From: an uncultured Duncaniella sp. | Lineage (GTDB): Bacteria; Bacteroidota; Bacteroidia; Bacteroidales; Muribaculaceae | DNA: 64,000 nucleotides | Direction of reading: 5' to 3' | NCBI GenBank assembly: GCA_958352885.1 | Contig: CATWQI010000009.1 | Location: 1 to 64,000 of the forward strand | Shown here: positions 17,080 to 26,441 of the stretch, one piece after another | Layout: each line of letters starts with the position of its first letter | Numbering within the stretch: position 1 is the stretch's first letter | The notes under the pieces: model-generated | What the model was told of the DNA's origin: nothing | What the model saw: the letters and a program-made list of their open reading frames with translations, nothing else | The model's database searches: none | Translations under genes and position numbers: made by a program

Positions 17080-17670
17080 TCACATCGCCAATGCGATATT
17101 ATTCTCTTCCGCTATGCGTCGCATATTCATGATTGCATAGCGCATACGCCCGAGAGCAGTGTTGATGCTCACGGAGGTCGCATCCGCTATCTCCTTGAAC
17201 GACATGTTGCGGTAAAATCTCATCACCAGCACTTCCCGCTGGCTGTCCGGAAGAGCCATCACGATACGGCGCACATCCTCGCTTATCTGCTCGCTCACCA
17301 GGACATCTTCTATATTGCCCTCGCAGAGTTCACGGCGATTGAGATGGTCGGTATTCCCGTCATCGGACGATACTGAATTCTCTATTTTCTCCTGACGGAA
17401 ATAATCAATGATAAGGTTGTGGGCTATCCGGGTCAGCCATGCGGAAAACTTCCCTGTCTCCGTATAGCGGCCCTGCTTTATGGTCATTATTGCCTTGACG
17501 AATGTCTCTTGGAATATATCGTCGGCAAGCTCCTTGTTTTTCATTATGTGGAGTATATAAGTATAGACCTTGTTCTGATGGCGCGCCAGCAGAACGTCAA
17601 AAGCCATGTTATTGTCATTGGCATAAGCCTCAACCAGCTCACTGTCGGTAAGCTTAGTCAGTTTCTTCAT
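17080..17670 (-). CDS. ECF-subfamily RNA polymerase sigma factor
   Basis: 196 residues. Sigma region 2 spans about 22-90 (FDVLLARHQNKVYTYILHI, DDIFQETFVKAI, FSAWLTRIAHNLIIDYFR) and region 4 about 130-185 (LPDSQREVLVMRFYRNMSFKEIADATSVSINTALGRMRYA). No anti-sigma gene lies next to it, unlike the SusC/D-linked ECF systems of Bacteroidales, so it probably belongs to the stand-alone stress or housekeeping-like group. Its own promoter is at 17792-17822; a porin gene follows. Confidence 0.93.
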   Translation of the reverse strand: MKKLTKLTDSELVEAYANDNNMAFDVLLARHQNKVYTYILHIMKNKELADDIFQETFVKAIMTIKQGRYTETGKFSAWLTRIAHNLIIDYFRQEKIENSVSSDDGNTDHLNRRELCEGNIEDVLVSEQISEDVRRIVMALPDSQREVLVMRFYRNMSFKEIADATSVSINTALGRMRYAIMNMRRIAEENNIALAM

Positions 17671-17791
17671 TATTTCAGGTTGATTGATTGGTTTGAGTAG
17701 AGGTCAATCAATAGGCAGTCTGTATTTTTAATGATTGGTTAAATTATATTAAATTAAGATAGGCAACACAATAAATTGCATTTGTCTAATG

Positions 17792-17822
17792 CAAATTTAC
17801 ATAAAACACGCTGCCCCCGCAA
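17792..17822 (-). promoter_or_regulatory. Promoter of the ECF sigma gene
   Basis: Minus strand TTG (17822 to 17820), a 20-base spacer and TAAATTTG (17799 to 17792). This gives a leader of about 115 bases before the sigma start at 17670. A near-repeat GCATTTGTCTAATGC lies just below it (17778-17792). Confidence 0.6.
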
Positions 17823-17854
17823 TAAACTTTACAATCTTTAACTGTGACCGCCAC

Positions 17855-17891
17855 AAAAAAAGACCATACCGCTCTCCCGAGCGGCATGGTC
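17855..17891 (-). terminator. Strong hairpin terminator between dcp and the sigma gene
   Basis: On the minus strand a 13-bp stem (17891-17879 with 17874-17862) including one G-U pair, a four-base loop, then seven T's. It stops leftward transcription from dcp, or from the candidate small transcript at 18003, before the sigma gene. Confidence 0.8.
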
Positions 17892-18010
17892 GTAACCTAT
17901 GATTCACTTATTTTAAAATAGTTCTTTCTGTGAATGAAAGGATGGATGTTTCAAAGTTCACATATTTAACATGCAAATTAAACTGTACACAAAATTCATT
18001 GACAAAGATA
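17862..18010 (-). ncRNA. Candidate small transcript between dcp and the sigma gene
   Basis: The 188 bases between the dcp stop and the terminator hold no ORF of useful length. A TATCTTTG -7 element on the minus strand (18010 to 18003) points to the terminator at 17891-17855, which would yield an RNA of about 140 nucleotides. No good TTTG is found at -33, and dcp read-through could explain the terminator equally well. The only short reading frame in it encodes 13 residues starting MNFVYSL. Inference only. Confidence 0.2.
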
Positions 18011-18079
18011 GCTCAAATTTTTAAAACTGTATACTTTTTGTCATCAATTTTAACCGCTAATTGTATTTTTTAACTTTTG

Positions 18080-20257
18080 TTATTTACCTCCTTCCATTTT
18101 CAGCTCTCCACCCTTTGCTGACTCTGCTGCCGGGGCGAGACCTCGGTTGCGAAGAAGTGCGTCCACCGAAGGCTCATGTCCGCGGAAACGCACGTAAAGC
18201 TCCATCGGGTCTTCGCTACCACCCTTTTCAAGGATATTCTCTTTGAAAGCGCGTGCTGTCTCAGGGTCAAATATACCTTTCTCAGAGAACAGCTCGAAAC
18301 CATCAGTATCAAGCACTTCAGCCCACAGATAAGTATAGTAACCGGAGGCATAACCGTCACTTCCGAATATATGCTTGAAATAGGGTGAACGATAGCGGTA
18401 AGCAACCAGCGAAGGCATATTGAGCTTCTCTGCCACCTGCTTCTCGAAAAGGTCAACGTCCACAGTGTCACCGTCAGCCGGGTTATACTGTCCCCACTCG
18501 AGGTCAAGCAGTGACGCGCCGGCAAGCTCGGTGGTCATGAAACCCTGATTGTGCGTAGAGGCGGCCTGGAGCTTGTTGATTAGCGACTCGGGGATTACCT
18601 CACCGGTCTTATAGTGATGGGCAAATTCCTTGAGAAGCTCAGGCTCCATAGCCCAGTGCTCAGTTATCTGCGACGGAAGCTCTACGAAGTCACGGTCAAC
18701 GTTAGTACCCGCCTGGCTACGGAGTTTCGCGCGGGTAAGCATACCGTGTAGCCCGTGCCCGAATTCATGGAACATGGTTTCCACCTCATCAAGCGTCAGA
18801 AGAGCTGGGGTGTCGGCTGTCGGGCGGGTAAAGTTACCCACATTGTAAACTATCGGACGTGAGAATGTGCCGTCGGCATCCTCCCACGCACCCTTGAACT
18901 CACTCATCCACGCACCCTGGCGTTTAGAGGGACGGGGGAAGTAATCGGTCATGAATACCGCCACATGGTTGCCTTCGAGGTCCTTCACATCGTAAACTTT
19001 AACCTCCGGATTGTACTTGGGCGCATCAGGCATCTCGGTGAATGTCACACCGTAGAGACGCTCCGCAAGTGTGAAGATACCCTTACGTACATTCTCGAGC
19101 GGGAAGTATGCGCTGACCTCATTCTCATCAAGGTCAAATTTTTTCTGTCTCACTTTCTCGGAGTAGTAATAATAATCCCAGGGTGCAATCTGGAATCCAC
19201 CATTCGCTTCATCAACGTACGCCTGCATCTCAGCAACCTCTTCCTTTACACGTTCAGTGGCGGGCGCCCAGATCTTCATAAGGAGCTCGGTTGCCGCCTG
19301 GGGAGTCTTTGCCATGACATTGTCTGTCATGTATGACGCATAGTCCTTGAAACCCAACAGGTGAGCCTTTTTAGCACGAATCTTTACGATGTCGCCAATC
19401 ACGGGGCGGTTGTCGTTGGCACCTGTAGAAGCAAGATTCATATACCCCTCGTACATCTTGCGGCGCAGCTCACGGCTGTCGGCATACTTCAACACCGGCA
19501 GACGGCTGGGAGCATGCAGTGTGAACACCCATTTCCCATTCTTCCCTCTGGCTTCCGCCTCCGATGCGGCTGTGGCTACTATTCCTGCAGGGAGTCCTGC
19601 GAGCTCAGCCTCATTGTCTACCACAATCTCAAAAGCATTGGTCGAAGCAAGAAGATTGCGGTTAAATTTCAGGTAGAGGTCTGTCAACCGGGTGTTAAGA
19701 GCCTTAAGTTCCTCCTTCTGCGAGGATGAGAGAAGAGCTCCGTTACGGGTGAATTTCTTATATGAAAGTTCAACGGCACGTTTCTGCGGACCTGTCAGAC
19801 CGAGATTGTCCCGGTTGTCGTACAGATACTTCACACGTTGGAACAGCTTGTCATTCATAGATATCTCGTCGGATGCGACTGAAGTCATCGGATAAGCTTT
19901 TTCTGAGATTGCCTGCATCTCGGCATTGTTCTCGGTCTCGTCAAGAGAGCTGAACACCAGCATCACCTTCTCAAGCAGTTCGCCCGACTTCTCCATAGCG
20001 AGAATGGTGTTATCGAACGTCGGTTTGGCAGGATTGTTAGCTATCGCTTCAATCTCCTTACGCTGTAACTCTATGCCCTTCTCTATGGCAGGCATATAGT
20101 CGCCGTACTGGATTTTATCGAACGGCGGGATTTCATACGGGGTGTCGTAAGGCACCATGAACGGATTCTGTCGTGTCTGCGCGCTCATTTCAGCTGATGT
20201 GGTAATCACCGCGGCAAACAGCACCGAGCCTGCTGCGGCTTTAATTAATTTGTTCAT
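18080..20257 (-). CDS. dcp: Peptidyl-dipeptidase Dcp, M3-family zinc metallopeptidase
   Basis: Removes C-terminal dipeptides from peptides. 725 residues, with a signal peptide (MNKLIKAAAGSVLFAAVITTSAEMSAQ), so it is probably periplasmic. The zinc site is FHEFGHGLHGML, with HExxH at 497-501 and the third ligand in the downstream FVELPSQITEHW segment. The M3 substrate loop region ASGYYTYLWAEVLDTDGFELF is present near the C-terminus. Alone in its unit: a T-rich hairpin lies 190 bases downstream, and the EEP-family gene is 51 bases upstream on the same strand. Confidence 0.94.
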   Translation of the reverse strand: MNKLIKAAAGSVLFAAVITTSAEMSAQTRQNPFMVPYDTPYEIPPFDKIQYGDYMPAIEKGIELQRKEIEAIANNPAKPTFDNTILAMEKSGELLEKVMLVFSSLDETENNAEMQAISEKAYPMTSVASDEISMNDKLFQRVKYLYDNRDNLGLTGPQKRAVELSYKKFTRNGALLSSSQKEELKALNTRLTDLYLKFNRNLLASTNAFEIVVDNEAELAGLPAGIVATAASEAEARGKNGKWVFTLHAPSRLPVLKYADSRELRRKMYEGYMNLASTGANDNRPVIGDIVKIRAKKAHLLGFKDYASYMTDNVMAKTPQAATELLMKIWAPATERVKEEVAEMQAYVDEANGGFQIAPWDYYYYSEKVRQKKFDLDENEVSAYFPLENVRKGIFTLAERLYGVTFTEMPDAPKYNPEVKVYDVKDLEGNHVAVFMTDYFPRPSKRQGAWMSEFKGAWEDADGTFSRPIVYNVGNFTRPTADTPALLTLDEVETMFHEFGHGLHGMLTRAKLRSQAGTNVDRDFVELPSQITEHWAMEPELLKEFAHHYKTGEVIPESLINKLQAASTHNQGFMTTELAGASLLDLEWGQYNPADGDTVDVDLFEKQVAEKLNMPSLVAYRYRSPYFKHIFGSDGYASGYYTYLWAEVLDTDGFELFSEKGIFDPETARAFKENILEKGGSEDPMELYVRFRGHEPSVDALLRNRGLAPAAESAKGGELKMEGGK

Positions 20258-20308
20258 TTATTGTGATATTAGTTGGTTTATTCATTATAGTTGCAAAAAT
20301 AGCAAAAA

Positions 20309-21457
20309 TTACCGAGTTTTATCCGGGTCTATCAAAAATGTGGCAAACAGCGGATAGTGATCGCTTGACGGAACTTTGTCGAGCTGGAGTTTGACTGCCT
20401 CTATATTGCCATCGTAAAGTATATGGTCAATCCTGAAGTAAAAACGGTTGCCGTGATAGGTAATGGCAGGTCCGAATGCACATTCGGCATATGCGTCCCT
20501 CAGATCATCCCCCATGATGGTACGTATGGCGTAACAGTCGGGGATGTCATTGAAGTCACCCGCCACTATCACATTGCCCCCTATCGAATCGATACACGCC
20601 CTAAGGGCCCGTGCCTGCTCCGCTCTGTTGCGGAATGCCGCTGTGAGCTTGCTTATCAGCTTGGTTTTAACCTCCGAGAACTCTTTCTTGAACTCCCTGT
20701 CAGCCGACGGATGATACAGCTGCATATATAATGCCTTATCCTCGGGGGACAGCCCTATCGACTCAAGGTGCACACTGAACAAGTTGATGGTATCGCCAAG
20801 CACATCAAGGCGGAAACACACCACTCTCTCGGCGATATAGGGAGGCAAATCGAGATGCACATGCTCCACCGGATACTTGGATAGCAGCGTAAGCTCCTTG
20901 CCGGCATTCAGATATCCGTAAGGGTAACGGGTGTGGAGCTCGTACAACTGCTCCGGTGTCACTTTCCACGGACCCTCCATAGTTATATCGCCGACCTCTT
21001 GGAGATTCACAATGTCGGCATTGGTGGAGAGTATGTAATCAAGTGTCTGATTTCTCTCAAGCCCCGGGACGTCACCGCGGAAATCCCAGAAGTGGAGCAC
21101 ATTATAGGTCAGGAATGTGAATGTCCGCTGTTTCTCGATTGTTGTGAGCTTCCGCTCCGACACATTGAGCGGGGAGAAATTAATCAGCGGAGGAGCTGCC
21201 GCAACCCATGCCGCAAGCTGGACAAATACCAGTTTACGCCAGAACACCAGGTCAGCCACAAACAGCAATATTCCAGCTATCATAAACCCGGGCAGCATCA
21301 TAGCGACTATTGACGCCACAACCATTTTGTCGGGATTCACAGCTCCACCATAGGCAGAGAATACGGTCATGAGAGCTATCAGCACATTGATGCCCACAGC
21401 CACCGACAAAAACACAGATTTCAATCGTTTACTCTTAACAGTACGTTCCTCAGTCAT
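20309..21457 (-). CDS. Membrane-anchored endonuclease/exonuclease/phosphatase-family protein
   Basis: About 382 residues. The N-terminal 110 residues contain three hydrophobic segments; then comes an EEP fold domain starting at FTFLTYNVLHFWDF, with LQEVGD (metal-binding Glu), VAGDFNDIP (catalytic Asp/Asn) and SSDHYPLFATFLI (catalytic Asp-His) near the end. It is probably a phosphodiesterase or nuclease facing the periplasm; substrate unknown. ATG 21457 is chosen; an in-frame GTG at 21493 would overlap the preceding gene by four bases and is also possible. Same strand as two rhomboid genes just upstream. Confidence 0.88.
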   Translation of the reverse strand: MTEERTVKSKRLKSVFLSVAVGINVLIALMTVFSAYGGAVNPDKMVVASIVAMMLPGFMIAGILLFVADLVFWRKLVFVQLAAWVAAAPPLINFSPLNVSERKLTTIEKQRTFTFLTYNVLHFWDFRGDVPGLERNQTLDYILSTNADIVNLQEVGDITMEGPWKVTPEQLYELHTRYPYGYLNAGKELTLLSKYPVEHVHLDLPPYIAERVVCFRLDVLGDTINLFSVHLESIGLSPEDKALYMQLYHPSADREFKKEFSEVKTKLISKLTAAFRNRAEQARALRACIDSIGGNVIVAGDFNDIPDCYAIRTIMGDDLRDAYAECAFGPAITYHGNRFYFRIDHILYDGNIEAVKLQLDKVPSSDHYPLFATFLIDPDKTR

Positions 21458-21489
21458 ATTTAACCGAATATTGTTACAGCTTGTCACCG

Positions 21490-22359
21490 TCACTTCACGC
21501 GGCGGCTGACGTCAAATAATTTTTTACGCTCCTCAGGCGTAAGGGCGGCATAACCCGACCGTTTTATTTTGTCAAGAATCTCATCAAGCACCTCCCGGTC
21601 ATCCTTCTCGATTCGGGGGGACGCTTTAGGTACGGATTTCCGGCGCAAACCTCTACAGGCATTGACACACAGGTCAAAGAACCGATTGAGCGGAGCAGTG
21701 ATGTCATGTCCACGCTTCATCCGCACGCCGAACCATACACCCACCAGCACACCGCCTATATGGGCTATCTCTCCACCTGCGTTATTGCCGGTCACCCCTA
21801 TCAGCACAAGCACAATCGTGGCTATGGCTATCCATTTTAGCGACACAGAACCGATCAGAAGCAGATTCATCCGGAAATCGGGCATCAGTATCGCCGTGGC
21901 AGTCACGATGGCTATCACACTTGCCGACGAACCGATAAGCCAGCCTGTCGAATAGGCAAACAGCGGCAGCAGATTATAAGCGGCAAGAAACAGTAGCGCC
22001 CCACCAAGACCGCCATAGATATACAATGCGAGCATCTGCCTCGGAGTGGCAACCATACGGAACAGAGTCCCGAACCAATAGAACCACAACAGGTTAAACA
22101 GTATATGCAGCACATCGTACTGTGAAAACATGTAGGTAACCACTGTCCACGGACGCATGGCAAGCGCAGGCAGACTGCTTGGCAGCTCCACCCACCTCAT
22201 CACTACATTGATGAAATCGGCATTGCCGGCAAACATACAAACTATCGCCGTGACACGCAACAGCACGAACACCGCTATGTTAATCCATACAATCTTCATC
22301 AACATAGTGGCACGGGCATAGCCGTGGCGCATCTCATCAATAATCCCCATACCCGCCAT
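21490..22359 (-). CDS. Rhomboid-family intramembrane serine protease (second of two)
   Basis: 289 residues. Rhomboid core with the catalytic Ser in GSSA (Ser145) and His in AHIGG (His200); HILFN (85-89) supplies the conserved His/Asn on helix 2. A helical, charged C-terminal extension of about 60 residues (DREVLDEILDKIKRSGYAALTPEERKK region) is cytoplasmic. Its start overlaps the end of the other rhomboid gene by 23 bases (or 14 if Met4 is the start), so the pair is coupled. Substrates unknown. Confidence 0.9.
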   Translation of the reverse strand: MAGMGIIDEMRHGYARATMLMKIVWINIAVFVLLRVTAIVCMFAGNADFINVVMRWVELPSSLPALAMRPWTVVTYMFSQYDVLHILFNLLWFYWFGTLFRMVATPRQMLALYIYGGLGGALLFLAAYNLLPLFAYSTGWLIGSSASVIAIVTATAILMPDFRMNLLLIGSVSLKWIAIATIVLVLIGVTGNNAGGEIAHIGGVLVGVWFGVRMKRGHDITAPLNRFFDLCVNACRGLRRKSVPKASPRIEKDDREVLDEILDKIKRSGYAALTPEERKKLFDVSRRVK

Positions 22360-23110
22360 GGAATGTGCCTTTCTTTTTCCAGTAAAGTATTATCAGGAAC
22401 CCGAATATCATACCTCCGAGATGAGCGAAATGAGCCACTCCGTCACTACGTCCGGCAGCCTCGCTCAAGCCTATGAGCACCTCAATCGCACCCATGCCGA
22501 GCACCATCCACTTCGCCTTGATAGGCACCGGGATAAAGAAGAGATAGAGAGGCGCATTGGGGAAGAGCATACCGAATGCGAGCAGCACACCGTAGACTGC
22601 GCCGGAAGCTCCTATGGTCACGAATATGTTAAGATTCTCGCTGATATAACGCTTCCCTTCAAGAGTTGTCCCCCACTGCTCGAGTATTGTCCTCGCCTCA
22701 GGGAAATCCACATGGTTAGCGTTGGCGAACAGCCGAACGAAAGTATCCTCCCATGTAAGAGCCCATACAAGTTCCTGCACCAGAGCGGCACCTATACCGC
22801 ACGACACGTAATAGAACAGGAAGCGGGCGCTTCCGAGCGTGCGTTCAAGAGTCATACCGAACATCCACAGCGAGAACATATTAAAGAATATGTGTGCGAA
22901 ACCGGTAGTGGAATGCATGAACATATATGTGAGCAACTGTGCGAAATTAAAGTCGGAAGCCTGGAAATAGTGCAGGCCGCCCAAATCCTCCAGTCGCATT
23001 CCGAGCTTGCCGGGTAGTACGAACATGGCAAGCCAGACTATCATATTTATGATAATCAGATTCTTTGTTACGGGTGGCATCATCCCGAAAAACGAGCCTC
23101 GTGTCTGCAT
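22337..23110 (-). CDS. Rhomboid-family intramembrane serine protease (first of two)
   Basis: 257 residues, six helices. Catalytic Ser169 in IGASGAVYG and His230 in FAHLGG; AHIFFN (His73/Asn77) is the conserved helix 2 motif. An insertion of about 45 residues rich in charged residues (118-160) lies between helices 3 and 4. First gene of the rhomboid-rhomboid-EEP unit. A TAAATTTG -7 element lies at 23160-23167 on the minus strand. The two rhomboids are clearly distinct in sequence and not a recent duplication. Confidence 0.92.
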   Translation of the reverse strand: MQTRGSFFGMMPPVTKNLIIINMIVWLAMFVLPGKLGMRLEDLGGLHYFQASDFNFAQLLTYMFMHSTTGFAHIFFNMFSLWMFGMTLERTLGSARFLFYYVSCGIGAALVQELVWALTWEDTFVRLFANANHVDFPEARTILEQWGTTLEGKRYISENLNIFVTIGASGAVYGVLLAFGMLFPNAPLYLFFIPVPIKAKWMVLGMGAIEVLIGLSEAAGRSDGVAHFAHLGGMIFGFLIILYWKKKGTFHGGYGDY

Positions 23111-23159
23111 AATGCTTATAATTTAATGGGGGTGCTTTGATTTATTGCTATTAAAAGTG

Positions 23160-23167
23160 CAAATTTA
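23160..23167 (-). promoter_or_regulatory. Probable -7 element of the rhomboid operon
   Basis: Minus strand TAAATTTG, 50 bases before the start at 23110. No TTTG at the right distance. Bases 23168-23314 are very AT-rich and contain nothing else that I can support. Confidence 0.4.
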
Positions 23168-23314
23168 CTAAATACACTCCGATATTTTGAAGCAACTGAC
23201 TTCTTTTTGGTATTCTTTCTATATATTGACATAAATTTTAACAACCAAAACCGAAGTTTTTCCACAGAAAAGAAATATTTAACACTATTTAACTACAAAT
23301 TTTACCACAACCCC

Positions 23315-23344
23315 TTGTCACGTCAGATAAAATGCCTACCTTTG
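23315..23344 (+). promoter_or_regulatory. Promoter of the initiator tRNA
   Basis: TTG (23315-23317), a 19-base spacer and TACCTTTG (23337-23344), 15 bases before the tRNA. A full match to the Bacteroidetes consensus. Confidence 0.75.
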
Positions 23345-23358
23345 CACCACGAAAACAT

Positions 23359-23430
<72 letters not shown>

Positions 23431-23442
23431 CTAAAACTTGAA

Positions 23443-23475
23443 AGCCTTTCAGCTCATGAGCTGAAAGGCTTTTTT
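23443..23475 (+). terminator. Terminator of the initiator tRNA
   Basis: A perfect 28-base palindrome (23443-23470) centred on CATG, followed by a T run to 23475. A textbook intrinsic terminator. Confidence 0.88.
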
Positions 23476-23575
23476 CATCCCCTGCTCCACACCGTAGCTC
23501 CCGCTTCCAGGTCTACGGATTTGCGAGCCTGCCATCCCCTTCCGGCTCTTGTATGCTTAAGCTATTAACCAAAGA

Positions 23576-23603
23576 TGTACGCCCGCGCAACCGCAGGCGT
23601 ACA
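23576..23603 (-). terminator. Possible terminator of the efflux operon
   Basis: An 8-bp stem TGTACGCC/GGCGTACA with a 12-base loop, 40 bases after the tolC-like stop on the minus strand, followed by TCTTTGG. The T run is poor. The rest of 23476-23642 holds nothing else that I can support. Confidence 0.35.
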
Positions 23604-23642
23604 CACATCACCTTAATTAATTGTACTTTACGGGAACTCCCG

Positions 23643-25115
23643 TCAGTTCTTTACTATCTTCTCAAAATCGGCAGACAGAGGTGTATTCCTCTCGTAATCC
23701 CACAACGTCAGTGAACGGAGCTGGTAGAAATAATTCCAATAGTAATATAGCTCCTGAAAATATTCCTGCCTGGATTCATCCTTCTTAACCTGCGAGTCAT
23801 TCAGGTCAAGCGTAGAAATCTTACCTATCAGATAGGTCTCCACGTTCGTGTCATATCGTTTCTGGGCTATCTCGTCGGCACGGATTGCTATTTTAAGCTG
23901 CTCCTGCTGATTGTTGAACCGCTCCACAAGAATGAAGATATCCTGATTGAAATTCTGAGCCTCAAGACGAAGATTGCTCTCCACCACCTGACGGTTGCTC
24001 TCAGCCACTTTCACCTTGCCACGGCGTTTGCCCCAGTCAAGGATAGGGATTGTGACGCCAACCTCAACCACCTGATTGCCTTTGAGATGATTATATGCGC
24101 CGGCAAATTCATTACCCACACCGGTATAACCCACCTGGGCGAAGAGGTTGATTTCACGCATGTTACCCTTTGCCTTCGCCACTTCATAGTCCGCTTCCAG
24201 CTGACGGCGACGCAGGTTCTTTGCAAACTTATTGTTCTCCAGCGCCTTGTCAAGAGCATCGCCGAACGTGATGTCGACCAACGGTATGTCATCAGGTATC
24301 ACCGGTTCTATCTCTATGTCCTCTCCATAGTCGAGGAATGAACGGAGCCTGAACATATTGCTCTTCATGTTTGACTCGGCGTCGGTGAGGCTCGAACGGG
24401 CATTCAGTTCGTTCAGCTCCATCTGCAGAAGGTCATTCTGGCTTATCTGCCCCATCTCCCGCTTCACCTTCGCCACCTCGTGGAGGCGCACGGCATTATC
24501 AAGATTCTGCCTGGCTATCGAGACATTCTCACGTGCCGAGAGCAGGTTGAAAAAGTAATTGATGGTAGTCATTGCCACCTCCTCGGTAGCGCTAAGGAAC
24601 TCCGCCTTTGCCTCATTGTAACGCACAGGCTCTATCTTCCTGTCCCATTTCACGGTATTCACCCCGAACACAGGTTGATTGAGAGTCAGCGCCACAGGTA
24701 TCGACATGAAGCGGTTGTAAGTGTTCCCGCTGAACTGTCGCAGATAGTCGAGTGTGGTGTTGAGAGAGAGCGTACCGCCCGTGGCCCATATCTTCTGCGA
24801 AAGGGAGAGCGTACCTGTTATATCCATATAGTCGTTGCGCACGAACCCGAACTCTCCGCTCTCGTACTGATAGGACGAGTATTGCTTGTGATAACCGGGG
24901 ATAGTGGCAGTGAACGAGACTTCGGGAAGGAGGTCGGCACGGAATGTACGGTACTCCCAGTAAGCCTGCCTCAATTCATTGAGCGCCACGGCAGCATTGA
25001 CACTCTGGCTGCGCGCACGGATTATGGCATCATTCAATGTCAGCGTAATACGCTCCTGGGCAATGGCGAGCAATGCCATCAATACGTAACTCAACACGAT
25101 AAGGTATCGTTTCAT
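23643..25115 (-). CDS. TolC-family outer-membrane efflux channel
   Basis: 490 residues with a signal peptide (MKRYLIVLSYVLMALLAIAQ). Typical TolC/OEP layout of two long helical hairpin repeats: LNDAIIRARSQSVNAAVALNELRQAYWEYR near the N-terminus and the second repeat starting ITFGDALDKALENNKFAKNLRRRQLEADYEVAKAKG. GVTIPILDWGKRRGKVKVAESN is the conserved turn. It is the last gene of the seven-gene efflux operon and forms the exit duct for the pump encoded upstream. Confidence 0.92.
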   Translation of the reverse strand: MKRYLIVLSYVLMALLAIAQERITLTLNDAIIRARSQSVNAAVALNELRQAYWEYRTFRADLLPEVSFTATIPGYHKQYSSYQYESGEFGFVRNDYMDITGTLSLSQKIWATGGTLSLNTTLDYLRQFSGNTYNRFMSIPVALTLNQPVFGVNTVKWDRKIEPVRYNEAKAEFLSATEEVAMTTINYFFNLLSARENVSIARQNLDNAVRLHEVAKVKREMGQISQNDLLQMELNELNARSSLTDAESNMKSNMFRLRSFLDYGEDIEIEPVIPDDIPLVDITFGDALDKALENNKFAKNLRRRQLEADYEVAKAKGNMREINLFAQVGYTGVGNEFAGAYNHLKGNQVVEVGVTIPILDWGKRRGKVKVAESNRQVVESNLRLEAQNFNQDIFILVERFNNQQEQLKIAIRADEIAQKRYDTNVETYLIGKISTLDLNDSQVKKDESRQEYFQELYYYWNYFYQLRSLTLWDYERNTPLSADFEKIVKN

Positions 25116-25175
25116 ATAGCTTTCAGTATTGTAAATAACTAATTTATATGGGATGGGGCTTTACCCCCATCCTCA

Positions 25176-26420
25176 CTATTCATCCTTGAGGGCGATTGCC
25201 GGATCAATCTTCTCGGCTCTCGATGCCGGGAACCACACGCCTGCCACTATCATCAGAGCAATAAGCCCGGCAGCAGCCAATGCACATCCGAGAGCCTGCA
25301 GATACACAACCGGACCGGTTTCATCCATATACGAATTCGACAAGCCTAAATAGGTGAGCAGACAGTCAAAGCCATAGGCAATCGGAGTCACCATAAGCAG
25401 GAGCAGCAATCCTTCACCTATAAGCCTCCGTAACACTTCCCATCCTGTCGCACCCAAAGCCTTGCGGATGGCGATTTCGCCCACACGCTGCTGGGTACGG
25501 AACCAGAATGTGCCGAACAGCCCGAGGAACACGTTGAGCAACAGGAAGCCGAGCCCTACATACATATACATCAGCTCATTCTTGTCGTCCTGAACCACCG
25601 CGCGTCTGATATCTTTGAACGGCGCCACATTCACCAGCAACTGGTTACCGACATGAAACAATGATTCCGCCTGTCCCATAAGAGTCTCCACTATATCCTT
25701 ATCCATATCAGGCTTCACGCGTATGCAGACTTCATTGAGCGCCCAGCCCCACCTGTCGGTAATCAGGTTCATGACTATAGTGTTTTCCCATGTCATGAAA
25801 TCACCATAGCGGGGACCTACAAGAGCCGCCCCAAGCACCTTCACTTTAGAGGAATCATCAACACAGAACTCCTCGCCGATAAATTCCGTCATATCACGCC
25901 CATAATCCTTAAACAGCGTATTGTTGACAAGGACTTTCCCTTCATCGAGCATACGAGCCAGCTCCTCAGGGCTTTCCCCACGCGCGCCCTGATAACGGAA
26001 CACACGCACGAAATCGGGGGTCACATACCGACGCACCGTATACCCACGGCTATAAAGTGTATCCTTCCATACTGTGGAGCCGGAGTTCGAGCCATTATAG
26101 GGGTGTGAATTACTTGAAAGACTTGCCGCCTCAATCATGGGAAGATGCTGTAGCCGGTCGAGGATTTTCAACATATCATCCACAGTCTGCCTGTTGGTGC
26201 GGTCCGGGATATATGACGGATTCTTGTCGGTAACCTCCGAGAAACTCAGTTTGTAACAATGTTCCACATCAAACCCCAACGGAGCCGAAACGACACGGTA
26301 GGTTACATAGAAATAATCAAGGATATACCAGAGCACCACTGATACCACCAGCAGCTCCACCGCCAGCCAGATGTTTGATGCCCATTCGTTACGTATCTGT
26401 TTTAATAATTTTCTTGACAT
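25176..26420 (-). CDS. ABC transporter permease, MacB/FtsX type (copy B2)
   Basis: 414 residues: an N-terminal helix (about 15-40), a large periplasmic domain, and three C-terminal helices with the FtsX core FWFRTQQRVGEIAIRKALGATGWEVLRRLIGEGLLLL. Clearly the sister of the permease at 27804-29081: both begin (R)KLLKQ..(T/R)N(E/Q)W.SN.WL.VEL and share the GF(D)..(E/H)CYK(I/L)SF segment. 61 bases before the TolC gene. Confidence 0.9.
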   Translation of the reverse strand: MSRKLLKQIRNEWASNIWLAVELLVVSVVLWYILDYFYVTYRVVSAPLGFDVEHCYKLSFSEVTDKNPSYIPDRTNRQTVDDMLKILDRLQHLPMIEAASLSSNSHPYNGSNSGSTVWKDTLYSRGYTVRRYVTPDFVRVFRYQGARGESPEELARMLDEGKVLVNNTLFKDYGRDMTEFIGEEFCVDDSSKVKVLGAALVGPRYGDFMTWENTIVMNLITDRWGWALNEVCIRVKPDMDKDIVETLMGQAESLFHVGNQLLVNVAPFKDIRRAVVQDDKNELMYMYVGLGFLLLNVFLGLFGTFWFRTQQRVGEIAIRKALGATGWEVLRRLIGEGLLLLLMVTPIAYGFDCLLTYLGLSNSYMDETGPVVYLQALGCALAAAGLIALMIVAGVWFPASRAEKIDPAIALKDE

Positions 26421-26441
26421 AGTTTTCAGTCTTGACTAAGG

